DNA from: Sabethes cyaneus
Taxonomy: Eukaryota; Arthropoda; Insecta; Diptera; Culicidae
NCBI RefSeq assembly: GCF_943734655.1
Contig: NC_071354.1
Location: 45,684,044-45,748,043, forward strand
Length of the DNA stretch: 64,000 nucleotides
Direction: 5' to 3'
In this document: positions 54,314-64,000 of the stretch, in pieces
How positions within the stretch are numbered: position 1 is the stretch's first letter
How the letters are laid out: every line of letters begins with the position of its first letter
The notes under the pieces: model-generated
What the model was told of the DNA's origin: nothing
Database searches by the model: none
The model's input: only the letters and a program-made list of their open reading frames with translations
Made by a program: the position numbers and the translations under genes

Positions 54314-54367
54314 AACTGTACCAGATAGAAAATAGGTGAACCTTCCTATTTTCTATCTGGTACAGTT
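54314..54367. repeat. Perfect 23-bp hairpin
   Basis: AACTGTACCAGATAGAAAATAGG, given here as 54314-54336, is the exact inverse of 54345-54367; the loop is TGAACCTT. It lies just left of the large palindrome and has no counterpart on the right side. Confidence 0.85.
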
Positions 54368-54390
54368 GAATATTTTAGATCTCAGGGTCA

Positions 54391-55399
54391 CTGCTTGTTG
54401 TCACTATAGTATCTCCGTTTATAATTAATCTATAAGCACGGGATATTGAAAGTAGGCTTGATTTATAGCCTAAATAAAAACTTAATTATATTGATAAAAC
54501 TAACTATCACTCATCCTTTTTCGTAGTTGCTTCATAGTGTTTGTATATTGTAGCCTCTAGTTTTGAAACTAAAAAGTCTTCCTAATTAGTTAGCTAACAT
54601 ATGTCATTTTATGCCCAAAATAATATAAACTTAATTTGTACAAAATCGGTATTGTACAAAAATTTTAACCATCATTGATTAAAAGATAATATGGATCAAA
54701 AGATAAGAGGGATACTAACTGCCTTCGCATAGTACCTTTTCAATTTTTTAAAACCTAAATTTTTTGATTGATTATTTCGAAAGATTAACATTTTGACCAT
54801 ATGTGTTTGAAGTCGTTTGCATGAATTCCAAATATTGACAAAGTTACAGCTATTTGTACCGCGCATGTCTGGAGCGATTAAACAACGAGTAAAAACTTCA
54901 ACGTCGTTTTTCTCGAAACCAGATTTTGAAAGTCGGTACCATAAATATCTCAAGAACGGCTCAAGCAATTCTTATGATTCTTTTTTTGTTTGAAAGCCAA
55001 CAAAATTATCTAGTGTTTGACCCATCCTTTTCTTGATATTGTAATTTTTGTATTTTTTAGAAATGTTTAAAGTCAATTTTTTCGCTTAAAAACCATACTT
55101 TTATGTATTAATTGTCGCCATTTTGTTATGTGTTCGGATTCTAAAAAAGGATGGATCAAACACGAGATAATTAAATGTTCTTTCATGTCGTTTTGGAATT
55201 TTTCAATTCGGATAAGCCCCCAGCGCCAATCCATGGTACCGCAATTCATGGTTTTTTTGAACGACTATCTTCAAGGAGCCGTAGGGGCAAGGGCCAAATC
55301 TGTTCTTGCTTTTAATATATACGTTATTATTTTCCATGCAAAAAGGTTCGAAAAGAAGACAAAAACGAGAGAATTTTTTTGGACGATTTTCGGAAACTA
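54391..55399 (+). repeat. Left arm of 1,009-bp palindrome
   Basis: Starts CTGCTTGTTGTCACTATAG and ends TTCGGAAACTA. Frames of 90 codons found in it (54696-54968 minus, 55128-55400 plus) recur with identical residues in the other arm at mirrored positions, so the arms carry no indels and few or no substitutions. Confidence 0.9.
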
Positions 55400-55754
55400 G
55401 GTCAAGAGGGGTTGTGTATAAGATGCGACCACGGATGACGTAGTACAACGTTAGTCGGGTTGCATGATTTTGAATATTTTACTAAACTGATTTTTAATCG
55501 ATCTGTCAATCGATCAAAAGGTGATGTGAAGTCAACCTGCTTACTTATCGGCGGAATATAAGGTCTTTGCCAAATATTTTTTAAGTTTTTGTCACCCCCC
55601 CTATGGAAATTGGCTTGAAAAATCGGGGGGCTAAAAAAAATTTGTAGGCTATGAGTATAAAATCAATTGTCCGTATGCCCTACAGCCTGAAAAACTCGAA
55701 AAATGAGTGTACTTAACACTTCTAGCACGAAACAGAAATGGAAATTCGAATTCG
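55400..55754. other. Loop of the palindrome
   Basis: 355 bases. It includes GTCACCCCCCCTATGGAAAT followed by TTGAAAAATCGGGGGG, close to 59490-59525 (GTCACCCCCCTTGGAAAT, TTGAAAAACCGAGGGG), and CAGCCTGAAAAACTCGAAAA, close to 59805-59830. The loop therefore shares parts with the DNA inserted in the second MITE. Confidence 0.6.
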
Positions 55755-56763
55755 TAGTTTCCGAAAATCGTCCAAAAAAATTCTCTCGTTTTTGTCTTCT
55801 TTTCGAACCTTTTTGCATGGAAAATAATAACGTATATATTAAAAGCAAGAACAGATTTGGCCCTTGCCCCTACGGCTCCTTGAAGATAGTCGTTCAAAAA
55901 AACCATGAATTGCGGTACCATGGATTGGCGCTGGGGGCTTATCCGAATTGAAAAATTCCAAAACGACATGAAAGAACATTTAATTATCTCGTGTTTGATC
56001 CATCCTTTTTTAGAATCCGAACACATAACAAAATGGCGACAATTAATACATAAAAGTATGGTTTTTAAGCGAAAAAATTGACTTTAAACATTTCTAAAAA
56101 ATACAAAAATTACAATATCAAGAAAAGGATGGGTCAAACACTAGATAATTTTGTTGGCTTTCAAACAAAAAAAGAATCATAAGAATTGCTTGAGCCGTTC
56201 TTGAGATATTTATGGTACCGACTTTCAAAATCTGGTTTCGAGAAAAACGACGTTGAAGTTTTTACTCGTTGTTTAATCGCTCCAGACATGCGCGGTACAA
56301 ATAGCTGTAACTTTGTCAATATTTGGAATTCATGCAAACGACTTCAAACACATATGGTCAAAATGTTAATCTTTCGAAATAATCAATCAAAAAATTTAGG
56401 TTTTAAAAAATTGAAAAGGTACTATGCGAAGGCAGTTAGTATCCCTCTTATCTTTTGATCCATATTATCTTTTAATCAATGATGGTTAAAATTTTTGTAC
56501 AATACCGATTTTGTACAAATTAAGTTTATATTATTTTGGGCATAAAATGACATATGTTAGCTAACTAATTAGGAAGACTTTTTAGTTTCAAAACTAGAGG
56601 CTACAATATACAAACACTATGAAGCAACTACGAAAAAGGATGAGTGATAGTTAGTTTTATCAATATAATTAAGTTTTTATTTAGGCTATAAATCAAGCCT
56701 ACTTTCAATATCCCGTGCTTATAGATTAATTATAAACGGAGATACTATAGTGACAACAAGCAG
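55755..56763 (-). repeat. Right arm of 1,009-bp palindrome
   Basis: Inverse of 54391-55399. Every stretch compared by eye was identical. Confidence 0.9.
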
Positions 56764-57300
56764 TTTTATGGAATATACAACGGCGTGTTTGTTGGTGGTA
56801 GGCAATGATAGCTACCGGCAGTGATGTCTCGGAGCGCAAAACTAGGTCCATTCTAAAATCAATACTAGGTCCATTCAAGATCAAAAAAGGGGGTTAACAT
56901 TTTTCAAGAATTTGAAGATTTTACTGGTTTTACTGAACTTTTAAATACCTAAATTGAAATTACACATATTTTAGCATGATTTTAAGAGTATTGTTTTATT
57001 TCAAACCAGAAGGGTTCCGGGTAGTAACAGTTTGAAAATACTCTATGGTGACTGCCAAAACGCTGAAAAACAGCTACTTTTAAATACGCGGCAATAAAGT
57101 AGTTTTGGCTATAATTTTAATTTAATTTTAGTATATTTACGTTCAGAAATGATTAAAGATAAACATAAAAGCTAAATACAGTACAAAGACTTGATAATTA
57201 TATCCTAAAATTCTTATTTAAAAATAGGTCCATTCAAGATCAGAATTCGACTAGGTCCATTTCAAAATCATTTACCCTACATATAAAAATGCTAGCTGGG

Positions 57301-57525
57301 CTTAGTTTCAAGTCCGAATTCAAATATAATCTCATACCTAATTTCAACACTAATTTCAAGTCCGATTCTGAGTCCAGTTTTAAGTTCAATTTGAAATACA
57401 ATTTCAAGTGCAATTTGAATCCTATTTGTAACCAATTTCAAGTCCAATTTCATTCCCTACTTTAAGTTCAATTTCAAGTATAATTTCACGTCCATTGCCT
57501 AGCATATTTTGTAACTTTAAGCGAA
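57301..57525 (-). repeat. Degenerate 12-bp array (TTTCAAGTCCAA type)
   Basis: Units TTTCAAGTCCGA, AACACTAATTTCAAGTCCGA, TTTAAGTTCAATTTG and CAATTTCAAGTCCAATTTC. It continues the array interrupted at 52873. It lies downstream of an ACGAAAA tract rather than the purine tract type of the other modules. Confidence 0.7.
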
Positions 57526-58560
57526 CTTACTCCGTTTAATTCGCTCGGCCTGAGGCCCTTAGGATCGGCATCAACGTCTAGGGAAGACTTACCTTCGCAA
57601 AATTACTTCGAATTGGTCTCAATTTGATTTCGGATTTTTTATGCACTCCAGAAATGAGGCAAGGAAAGACTTTACGGAACCAAAACTCACGGACTGCTAA
57701 CTCACTCGCTGCTCACTGCGCTCTGCACCTCGGATTCCGGCTGCCTGGTTAGCCGGTGCAAGTGATTTGGATTTCCCGCGGCGGATTACGGCTGCCTGGT
57801 TAGCCGGTGCACGGAGGTCGAGGTCGGTTACGGATTCCGGCTGCCTTGTACGCCAGAAATCTTTAGTAGATTCTCTGCTACACGTACCGGTGGCCTAGGG
57901 GCCGGTAAACTTCAGCTATTCACACTCGTTGAGGCCGACTGCCTGACTGGCCGGTGCTTAACAAATGTCGATGACCGTTATTACTACTCTTGGAACACAC
58001 GGCGGGATCGTGTTTTGACGGACGACCCGTTTAGCTTCGCCAACTCACACGCGGGACCGGCCTATTCACTTCTGGGATCGTATGTTGACGGACGATCCGA
58101 AATCCGCTTCGGAATTTTACACTGTTCGAGACCACGCAGTCGGTATAATTTCGCGGGAGTTTTCTGGCGACTTCCGAATAACCTTTTTCGCACAAGGGTT
58201 ATTTTTCTAAGAGACCTTGCCATGCTTTCATCAGCAGCTTTTATACGAGGGAGTCTTCATGCTACGTCTCGATAGCGCAACCGATCGGGAATTGCTTTTC
58301 ATCGGGTGCACGTTTTCCCCAAGTGAGCGCAAACGCAACGAGCAGTCTTGTGAGTCGAATCGATGGTCAGAGCATTCGTGAGCAGTGAGCATGAGCACCT
58401 CACTCGTTGCGACAACTGCTCGACTTGCTAACTCTTGCTGCTCCTATCTGCCATCTGGTGGTCAGTATCAGTACAGGAGTCCGTACTACTTTACGACACA
58501 TGGCATATTTTTGTAGTATGCAGTTTGAACGTAGTACCGGGCCCCTGATACTACCACCCC
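57526..58560. repeat. GC-rich repeat block with GGCTGCCTGGTTAGCCGGTG units
   Basis: GGCTGCCTGGTTAGCCGGTG occurs at about 57739 and 57787, with variants at 57838 and 57927 (spacing near 48 and then longer). A second duplication, GGGATCGTGTTTTGACGGAC and GGGATCGTATGTTGACGGAC, occurs at about 58003 and 58075. Composition differs sharply from the surrounding AT-rich DNA. This could be an LTR or leader of a retroelement; no TG...CA pair or coding part was identified. Frames at 58015-58275 and 58407-58676 have no domain. Confidence 0.5.
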
Positions 58561-58894
58561 TAAAAGTTTACTTTCATATAGTTTTTAAACAATTTAAATT
58601 TTATTTATATAATTCAATTTTTCATTTCAGGCATGAGAATTTACATTTACTCGCAGTATTTTATTGGTTTTATTAGGCAAAACTATCCAAAAAGTATCGT
58701 AGATCAAACTGTAACCTCTTCGAAGGTTACAATTTGAATATTTAAGTTAAACTCCTACTTCTAACCCTTAAATGCGCACGCTGAAAAAATTCATTTTAAA
58801 TAAAAACTTATCTAAAGACGATAAACATAATTTACTTTGGGGATGTTTTTCACTATGTTGTTTTAAAGCAACATTGCGCATTTAAGGATTAATA
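58561..58894. other. Unassigned AT-rich DNA
   Basis: A small hairpin GTAACCT...AGGTTAC lies at 58711-58730. No gene. Confidence 0.35.
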
Positions 58895-58980
58895 CAATTT
58901 CTAATCCGATTTTAAATGCCGTCAAACTCAACTCTAAGTTCGATTTCAAATGCAGTTTGAAGTTCAATTTAATGACTAAA
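58895..58980 (-). repeat. Short 12-bp array fragment
   Basis: AATTTCTAATCCGATTTTAA, CTCTAAGTTCGATTTC and GTTTGAAGTTCAATTT match the AAGTCCAATTTC-type unit. Confidence 0.55.
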
Positions 58981-59341
58981 AAACACCATTTTTCAAAATA
59001 TTTTGGAAAAAGAGGAAGTGTCCGCTGCGAAGAATGATTAATTGGATGAACTGGAAAATTTCGATATGGACCAAAAATATTATATAGGGTTGTGCAATGG
59101 AAGATGGGGCTCGCACCCCATCTATCATTCCGGCGTAGACGAACCACACACTCCTAAGCGACGATATTATTTTTGTATGACTGCTCTTTGTTTCTACTGC
59201 TGAGCAGATAGACTGTCATCTACTCAGTCAGTGCGATAGAAACAGGCAATGTGTTGCCGACACTCACTCCTGTAAGTTTCGTGAATATTTACCAAAATAT
59301 TTACCTAATTCAAAACTTCATGTCTCATGAAGCAAACTATA
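58981..59341. other. Unassigned DNA
   Basis: No gene; GGGGCTCGCACCCC at about 59105 is a short palindrome-like element without further context. Confidence 0.35.
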
Positions 59342-59999
59342 GCCAGCTAGCATCAATTCGTATATCAATGACGAAAATTATCGTAAATATCTCTTAACAA
59401 ATTCAAAATCGTAACTAAAGCTAGATAAAGTGGGACCAAGTTGATTTTCTATCGTATATAATGATAATAAGGCCATTGCAAATTATTTTGTCACCCCCCT
59501 TGGAAATTGGTTTGAAAAACCGAGGGGCAAAAAAATAATTTGTATAATATTCTTAATATTTTTTAAAACGATGGTTCTACATTTGATGGAGGGACGGTAG
59601 GGGAAAGTAATGAAAATTTTTTGGGACTTTCCCCTCCTTTCCCAAAAAATTTTCATTACTTTCCCCTACCGTCCCTCCATCAATTGTAGAACCATCGTTT
59701 AAAAAATATTAATATTACTGCCTAACCGCATTTCAAGGTCAAAGACTAAAAACACGAGTTGGTCAATAATATTCTTTTTTTATAAAATTAATTGCCGGTC
59801 GAATCTGTAGCCTAAAAAACTCGAAAAATATGTGTTCGAGTGGAGTTATTGTAACGCTAAATTATTCCTAATTACGTATATCACCTCCAAAATAGAACAG
59901 ATATGCCAATTTTGCGCATCAAATACGATTTATTAGTATGTATATCTATACGTAATGCTGATTTTTATCTTTTTTATAGATATGGAAATGCTAGTTGGG
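59342..59999. mobile_element. MITE, second copy, with internal palindrome
   Basis: The left end GCCAGCTAGCATC and right end ATGCTAGTTGGG correspond to the ends of the MITE at 52874-57300, each with one change. The flanks of the copy align with the split copy, but its middle (about 59470-59850) holds the GTCACCCCCC segment and the palindrome at 59549-59716, absent from the first copy. Confidence 0.65.
59549..59716. repeat. Near-perfect palindrome, ~78-bp arms
   Basis: The left arm 59549-59626 and right arm 59640-59716 pair with about two mismatches (CATTTGATGG versus CCATCAATTG) around a 13-base loop CTTTCCCCTCCTT. Core sequence GGAGGGACGGTAGGGGAAAG. Confidence 0.85.
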
Positions 60000-60197
60000 T
60001 ACGCTGTACGAGCAAACAGTTTCTTATGACAATGTGACAAAATTTTCACAGATGAATAACGATAACGTGGACAGATGGATTAAAAAAAACGTGACAAAAA
60101 CGGGACAAATGGGATGGAAAAATAGGAAAAATATGAGAGAAAAATATAAAGAGGCGAACCAGCCGCAGGGTGAAAACCTTTCAAATATAGAATAATA
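60000..60197 (-). repeat. Short purine-rich tract
   Basis: GTGACAAAAACGGGACAAAT, GGGATGGAAAAATAGG and GAGAGAAAAATATAAAG (60070-60150) match the composition of 29100-29870. The 66-codon plus-strand frame in it is not a gene. Confidence 0.45.
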
Positions 60198-60660
60198 ATA
60201 ATAAGGCTTAGACCAAACCTCGTGTTTTTAGTATTGACCTTGAAATGCGGTCAAACATATATTAATATTTTTTTGAAACGGTGGTTCTATAATTGATGGA
60301 GGGACGGCAGGGGAAAGTAATGAAAAGTTTTTTGAAAATGGAGGGGAAAGGGTGGAAAGATAAGGGGGGGGGGGGTTATTGTTAACTACGCTTAACAAGT
60401 TGTCAACAAGTTAGACAAAAGGTAGGAGTCACAACGACCACAACGTGTAGAACAATTTTGAAAAACAGTTTATGTCCTGGCCCCAAAATATTGTTGAAGA
60501 GGTTGAAGAAAAAAATAATAACATCAAACCTTTAATAACTAGACTAATCTCATGTCATGCTATTTCCTCTCCTCCAACAAAAATTTTTCATTTCTTTCCC
60601 CTACCGTCCCTTCATCAATTGTAGAACCACCGTTTCAAAAAAAACTTTATTAACTAAGCA
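60198..60660. repeat. Inverted relative of the 59.5-kb palindrome, opened by insertion
   Basis: 60198-60350 (GGTGGTTCTATAATTGATGG, GGAGGGACGGCAGGGGAAAG) and 60575-60640 (CTTTCCCCTACCGTCCCTTC, ATCAATTGTAGAACCACCG) are inverted copies of the same arm. Here the loop is about 225 bases and includes a poly-G run (60366-60376). Bases 60203-60300 also mirror 59670-59770 (CGCATTTCAAGGTCAA, AAAAACACGAG), so the homology extends beyond the arms. Confidence 0.7.
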
Positions 60661-61195
60661 AGCGAGAAGAAACCAGGTTTATTTGTCCATATTATTACAA
60701 ATTTAAGACAAAACTTTTGAACAGTATTTAAAATTTAGTTCAACCGTACCAAACTTCCAAATTTTTTGACCCAAGCACATAAAGCAAGCATCCTGGTAGA
60801 GATGAACCAGTTTGATAATAGTGGAGTGCCACAGGATCACCTTAGAGAACCATAAACGTATAGCTTGAACTTTATTTGTATTTTGCTTTGAACTTGCGTG
60901 TCACTCGGTTAGTTACCCTGTTTTTTTTTTTTTTTTTTAATAATCGACATCCGTGTCACTTACTAGTTCAGAACTCGGTAACCACGAAACAGTAACGTAA
61001 TCTAAGCATAGTGTGAAAATGGGAGTTTAGGTGCTACAACTTTTTTTACTTGGAACGCATATGCTGTGTTACCGACATGTTTTAGGAAAACATGTCTCTG
61101 ATATTATTCGCGTTTGAAGCCGCTTGTTTCTTGGTCAACCTTTTAGTCATGAATCTCAGACCATTCCTCAGCTGATGCTTGTTCTCTAACAATAA
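60661..61195. other. Unassigned DNA with poly-T run
   Basis: A run of about 18 T lies at 60921-60938. No gene. Confidence 0.4.
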
Positions 61196-61425
61196 CGTGT
61201 TTACCGTTGTATATTAGGGAGGCAAACCGTTTCGAAAATGTCAACGAAAAATGGAAAACAAAAGAGAAAAACGGGAAATGAAAAAGAATAAAAGTGAGAG
61301 CAAAAATCAAAAAAAAAAACGGTAGAGGAAAGAAGAAAAAACGGAACAAAAAATAAAAACGGAACTGGAAAGGAGGAAAAAAAGGAACAGAAAAAGATAA
61401 ACCGTGTGACAGAAAACACAGTATG
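61196..61425 (-). repeat. Purine-rich tract, third module
   Basis: AAAACGGGAAATGAAAAAGA, AAAAAACGGTAGAGGAAAG and AAAACGGAACTGGAAAGG. It ends in GATAAACCGTGTGACAGAAA, equivalent to GATAAAACGTGTGTTTATGA at 29848. Confidence 0.7.
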
Positions 61426-61690
61426 ACAATCCTAATTTCAGGATTGTCTTGACTTTGTATCTCTAGTTTTGATCCAAAATCAAGTCTCCAATGTCAGGTT
61501 CTATTTCAAAACCAATTTTAGGTCTAATTCAATTTCAATTTCAAGTAACATTTCCAATTTTAAGTAAAGGCTTCGAATTCTCTTCTTGTCCGATTACAAC
61601 TCTAATTTCGAGTTCAGTTCCAAGTCTGTTTTCTAGTCCAATTTCAACTTTGATTTTAAATCCAAATACACCCGTTTGGCAGGAGTTTTC
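61426..61690 (-). repeat. Degenerate 12-bp array, third module
   Basis: CAATCCTAATTTCAGG, AAGTCTCCAATGTCAGG, AATTTCAATTTCAAGT and TTCTAGTCCAATTTCAAC. It follows the purine tract in the same order and orientation as at 29100-30300. Confidence 0.7.
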
Positions 61691-64000
61691 GTGATAAAAA
61701 ACAATAGATTCACCATTACTCGATTACTTAATTTTCCAGGCCGAAGCATTCTTCTCAAAGTTAGGTTGCCCCACCTTTTGTTTATGTCTGTGCACACTAG
61801 GGTCGATGAGCAAAATTTCATGCGGGTCCTCAAATACTTCTGACTACTACCTATGTGTACCTTCGTTACTATAAGATGTAACAATTGTGAGAATAAAATG
61901 ATTTGGGTAATTTGGATCCTTGCTTATGTCTATCCTAATCTTAATTTAATTTATTATTTATATTCTTCAGAGGAAATTATTTGGCACGCAAAAGAAGAAG
62001 ACAGGGGCAGAAAAACTATTGCGGACCAACTGGAATGCTGCACCTTGTGTGCTTCTGTTTCCGAAGCATGGAAAACAACGGGCCAACATTGCATTCCGAC
62101 TAACCAAAGAACACATTTCCATAACACCCAATCGCCGTAACAGGAAGCTTCCCCAGCACCAACAGAATACTTTCATTTATCAGCGTGCTAACACGAATAA
62201 AGTGTCTTTTATCGGTCGTTTTCCACAGCTTTTATTTTCCGGGCTCATCGGTTCCTATCGGCAACCAAGAAGAGATGAGCTTGCCGCATAGCTCTGGTAC
62301 CTACCTATTCATAGCGTGTTCTATTCTCAACAGTAACAACGTACTGTCGCTTTCCGTCTCCATGATCGGATGGTTTTAACGCATCGCTGCTACCCGCTGC
62401 AGGTCGGTAGAACACCATCTGCTGCTGCTTTTGTAGGACGAGAGACTTAAGCCGAGCCGAGGGTACGCGAAAGCAACGACCATGGCAACCAACAACGATG
62501 TACACTACAATTAGAGATAAATTTATAATTATGTTTAGTCCCACGCAATCTGTGTTGGCTTTGGTTGGTCACATCTTGGTTGGCCTTGCGTTCGAGATCC
62601 CACTATTCCTGGCCCTCGGAGAGCTTTGATTTGTTTGCTGTCGCAACGGAGCATTAGAATTCCGCGCTTCCCGCGAGCAGTGCCGTAACCAGGCTCGCTA
62701 AGGTTGACTTCCGTAACACTAACTCCGGCTAACGATTACGACAGTGTAGCCCTGATTTGCAAGTATGCATCCCCACGAAGTCTGCTGCTGCAATCCGAAG
62801 GCACCGCTGTCTGCCAAGCCAGAAGAACAAGCGCGATGCTGCAAGGCGACCGACGAGAACCAACCAGACACCACCGCTGCCGCCGCCATGCAATTCCTTC
62901 GCGCTTATCTTAGAGTACCCGTGCGAGCGCACGAGGAGGATGAATTTCATGCAATTTGTTCCGATTGCCATAGATGGATGACTGAGTTTGGAGGGATAGG
63001 TTGTAAGATTTAGTCAAAGAGACTTCTATAAATAGATACAACCGCGAGAAGAAAAATTAGCGGCCACGAGCACTCGGCGATAAGTTGGTACTGATTATTA
63101 CTTTTCGCTGAGGCTGGAAAATCCAGCGAGGCTCAGCTAGGGAAGAGTTGTTCTAGCGAACGGTCCTCAAAAATGTCATTGTTGAGAGAATAAGATTGCT
63201 TATTATCTTAGTTTTACTTTAATTTAAAGAAAATGTTTTCAGCAGTCGGATTCAGAGCCGGATTTTGACAAATGACTTTCATCATTATTGATTTTCGAGT
63301 TGTAATTTTTATTCCTTGACGTACCTAATTACATAAACAATCAATAATGCAAAGCTGCAGCTTGCATGATTTGCTTCGAGAGGGTTTACTTTGCAATTTA
63401 ACAACACCGTCTGTCCGGCTTTGGGATTCTATCCATCAATCATAAGTGCTGCGGTGAGTTCATCGTTCTTTCTTCTGGATGAAAATAACTCCAGAACACG
63501 AACATCGCTGCCGGACAGGTAATGAAGACATCATTCTCGTGACGCCATTTAGGTATTCACCAACTGTCTGTTTTTTTTTTGTTCTTTACGCGCTTCACTG
63601 TCCGTGCGTTTTCCGTAAAGCAAATCCAACCGGACAGGTTGTAATTTCGGCATGGTTTTTTTTTTGATAATCGTTCGGGAGCTTCCCGAAAGGGATCCAC
63701 TTAGCGATTTGTTCTGCGGTCAGTGCTTTTACGTAGCTTCGCCATAGGACGGTCCCTCTTTAAAATAAGGATAAATATCGTCACCAAACAAGTACCGCCG
63801 TTTGCGGTGTTTTGAGCGAAAAGTTGGGAACATGAGCGCAATAAACGCCGCTGTTAACATGAGTGCTGATAATAACAATAATCACGTTTTTGCCCGTGAT
63901 TATAACCGCCTGCCTTTGAACGAAATTAATTATTTTTCGAGGTTCACATACTTTCTGTCAGACGATCCCGAAATTGTTGTTTGCTACTTGCGACTGAACA
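61691..64000. other. Unique DNA, partly GC-rich, no gene seen
   Basis: The patch 61960-63130 is GC-richer and yields overlapping frames of 62-95 codons on both strands with no recognisable domain. No transposon ends or arrays were seen. It could lie in or near a host gene (intron or untranslated region), but nothing in the sequence shows this. Confidence 0.4.

Larger units (their letters stand above)
53228..57277. mobile_element. 4-kb foldback element with two 1,009-bp arms
   Basis: Outer ends are GGGTAATTGATCTTGAATGG and the inverse of a matching right end (GGGTAAATGATTTTGAAATG). TA occurs just outside both (53226-53227, 57278-57279), so a TA duplication is plausible. Near each end the motif TTGATCTTGAATGGACCTA is repeated, four times left and four times right, inverted. 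The centre is a huge palindrome: 54391-55399 and 55755-56763, both exactly 1,009 bp around a 355-bp loop. No transposase-like frame was found. Interruption of a recognisable MITE proves insertion. The superfamily is not identified. Confidence 0.75.
52874..57300. mobile_element. MITE with CCCAGCTAGC ends, split by a foldback element
   Basis: The left end CCCAGCTAGCAGC and the right end TGCTAGCTGGG are inverted, and CTT lies directly outside both (52871-52873, 57301-57303), a possible 3-bp duplication. The MITE itself is 52874-53227 plus 57278-57300. Its left part closely matches the second copy at 59342-59999 (CGAAAATTATCGAAAATAAC, CCAATTTTGCGCATCAAATA, CGTAATGCTGATTTTTA). It sits within a 12-bp degenerate array. 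No coding. Confidence 0.7.

Noticed and set aside
54696..56458. Two pairs of identical 90-codon frames as duplicated genes
   Set aside because: They are mirror images forced by the palindrome; the encoded peptides have no recognisable domain and continue out of the arm in only one copy.
1..64000. CRISPR arrays, bacterial operons, riboswitches
   Set aside because: The repeats seen are degenerate tandem or transposon-derived, spacing is irregular, and the whole composition is that of a eukaryotic intergenic or intronic region.

Overview
This window looks like gene-poor insect DNA, most likely from a mosquito and probably an Anopheles. That is an inference from the repeat content: an RTE-clade LINE ending in short TAAG tandem repeats, a SINE200-like short repeat, a Transib-like element, Tc1/mariner, hAT and piggyBac-like relics, and AT-rich unique DNA between them. 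I found no host protein-coding gene, no tRNA or rRNA gene and no CRISPR array. The only long reading frame (846 codons, from 8776) belongs to a LINE. The many 60-150 codon frames elsewhere are chance or low-complexity translations.

Layout. 1-5.2 kb: LINE and SINE scraps, then unique DNA. 5.86-7.81 kb: a Transib-like element with 628-bp inverted arms, CACAGTG ends and a CGTCG duplication. 7.9-11.95 kb: a nearly full-length but broken RTE LINE, with a candidate HDV-like ribozyme fold at its 5' end. 12.4-14.3 kb: a 12-bp degenerate array joined to a pyrimidine tract, with hairpins. 14.3-20.5 kb: mostly unique, with a degenerate repeat of about 30 bp. 20.6-23.5 kb: an inverted repeat plus mariner-like, LINE and LTR-like relics. 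24.5-26.6 kb: a hAT element with an exact 8-bp duplication, carrying a SINE and a candidate solo LTR. 27.6-30.3 kb: inverted and direct repeats, then a second array/purine module. 30.3-34.1 kb: unique. 34.15-36.5 kb: a long ACGAAAA-rich purine element. 36.54-37.45 kb: a piggyBac-like element with TTAA ends. 38.4-42.5 kb: LINE relics, a gag relic and a deleted Tc1-like element. 42.5-51.3 kb: mostly unique, with a gag relic, a minisatellite and a second copy of the 28-kb repeat. 51.3-57.5 kb: a second ACGAAAA element, then a 12-bp array holding a MITE that holds a 4-kb foldback element with two 1,009-bp arms that look identical. 57.5-61.7 kb: a GC-rich repeat block, a second MITE, more palindromes and the third array/purine module. 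61.7-64 kb: unique.

Nothing here acts as a pathway. The window is best read as layered transposition: several cut-and-paste families can each be recognised by their own target-site duplication (CGTCG, CATAGGAT, TTAA, TA), nested in or beside older low-complexity modules. The most unusual items are the foldback element at 53228-57277, the two families of purine/pyrimidine modules that recur with conserved boundaries, the Transib-like ends, and the ribozyme candidate. All similarities were judged by eye; no alignment or database search was run.
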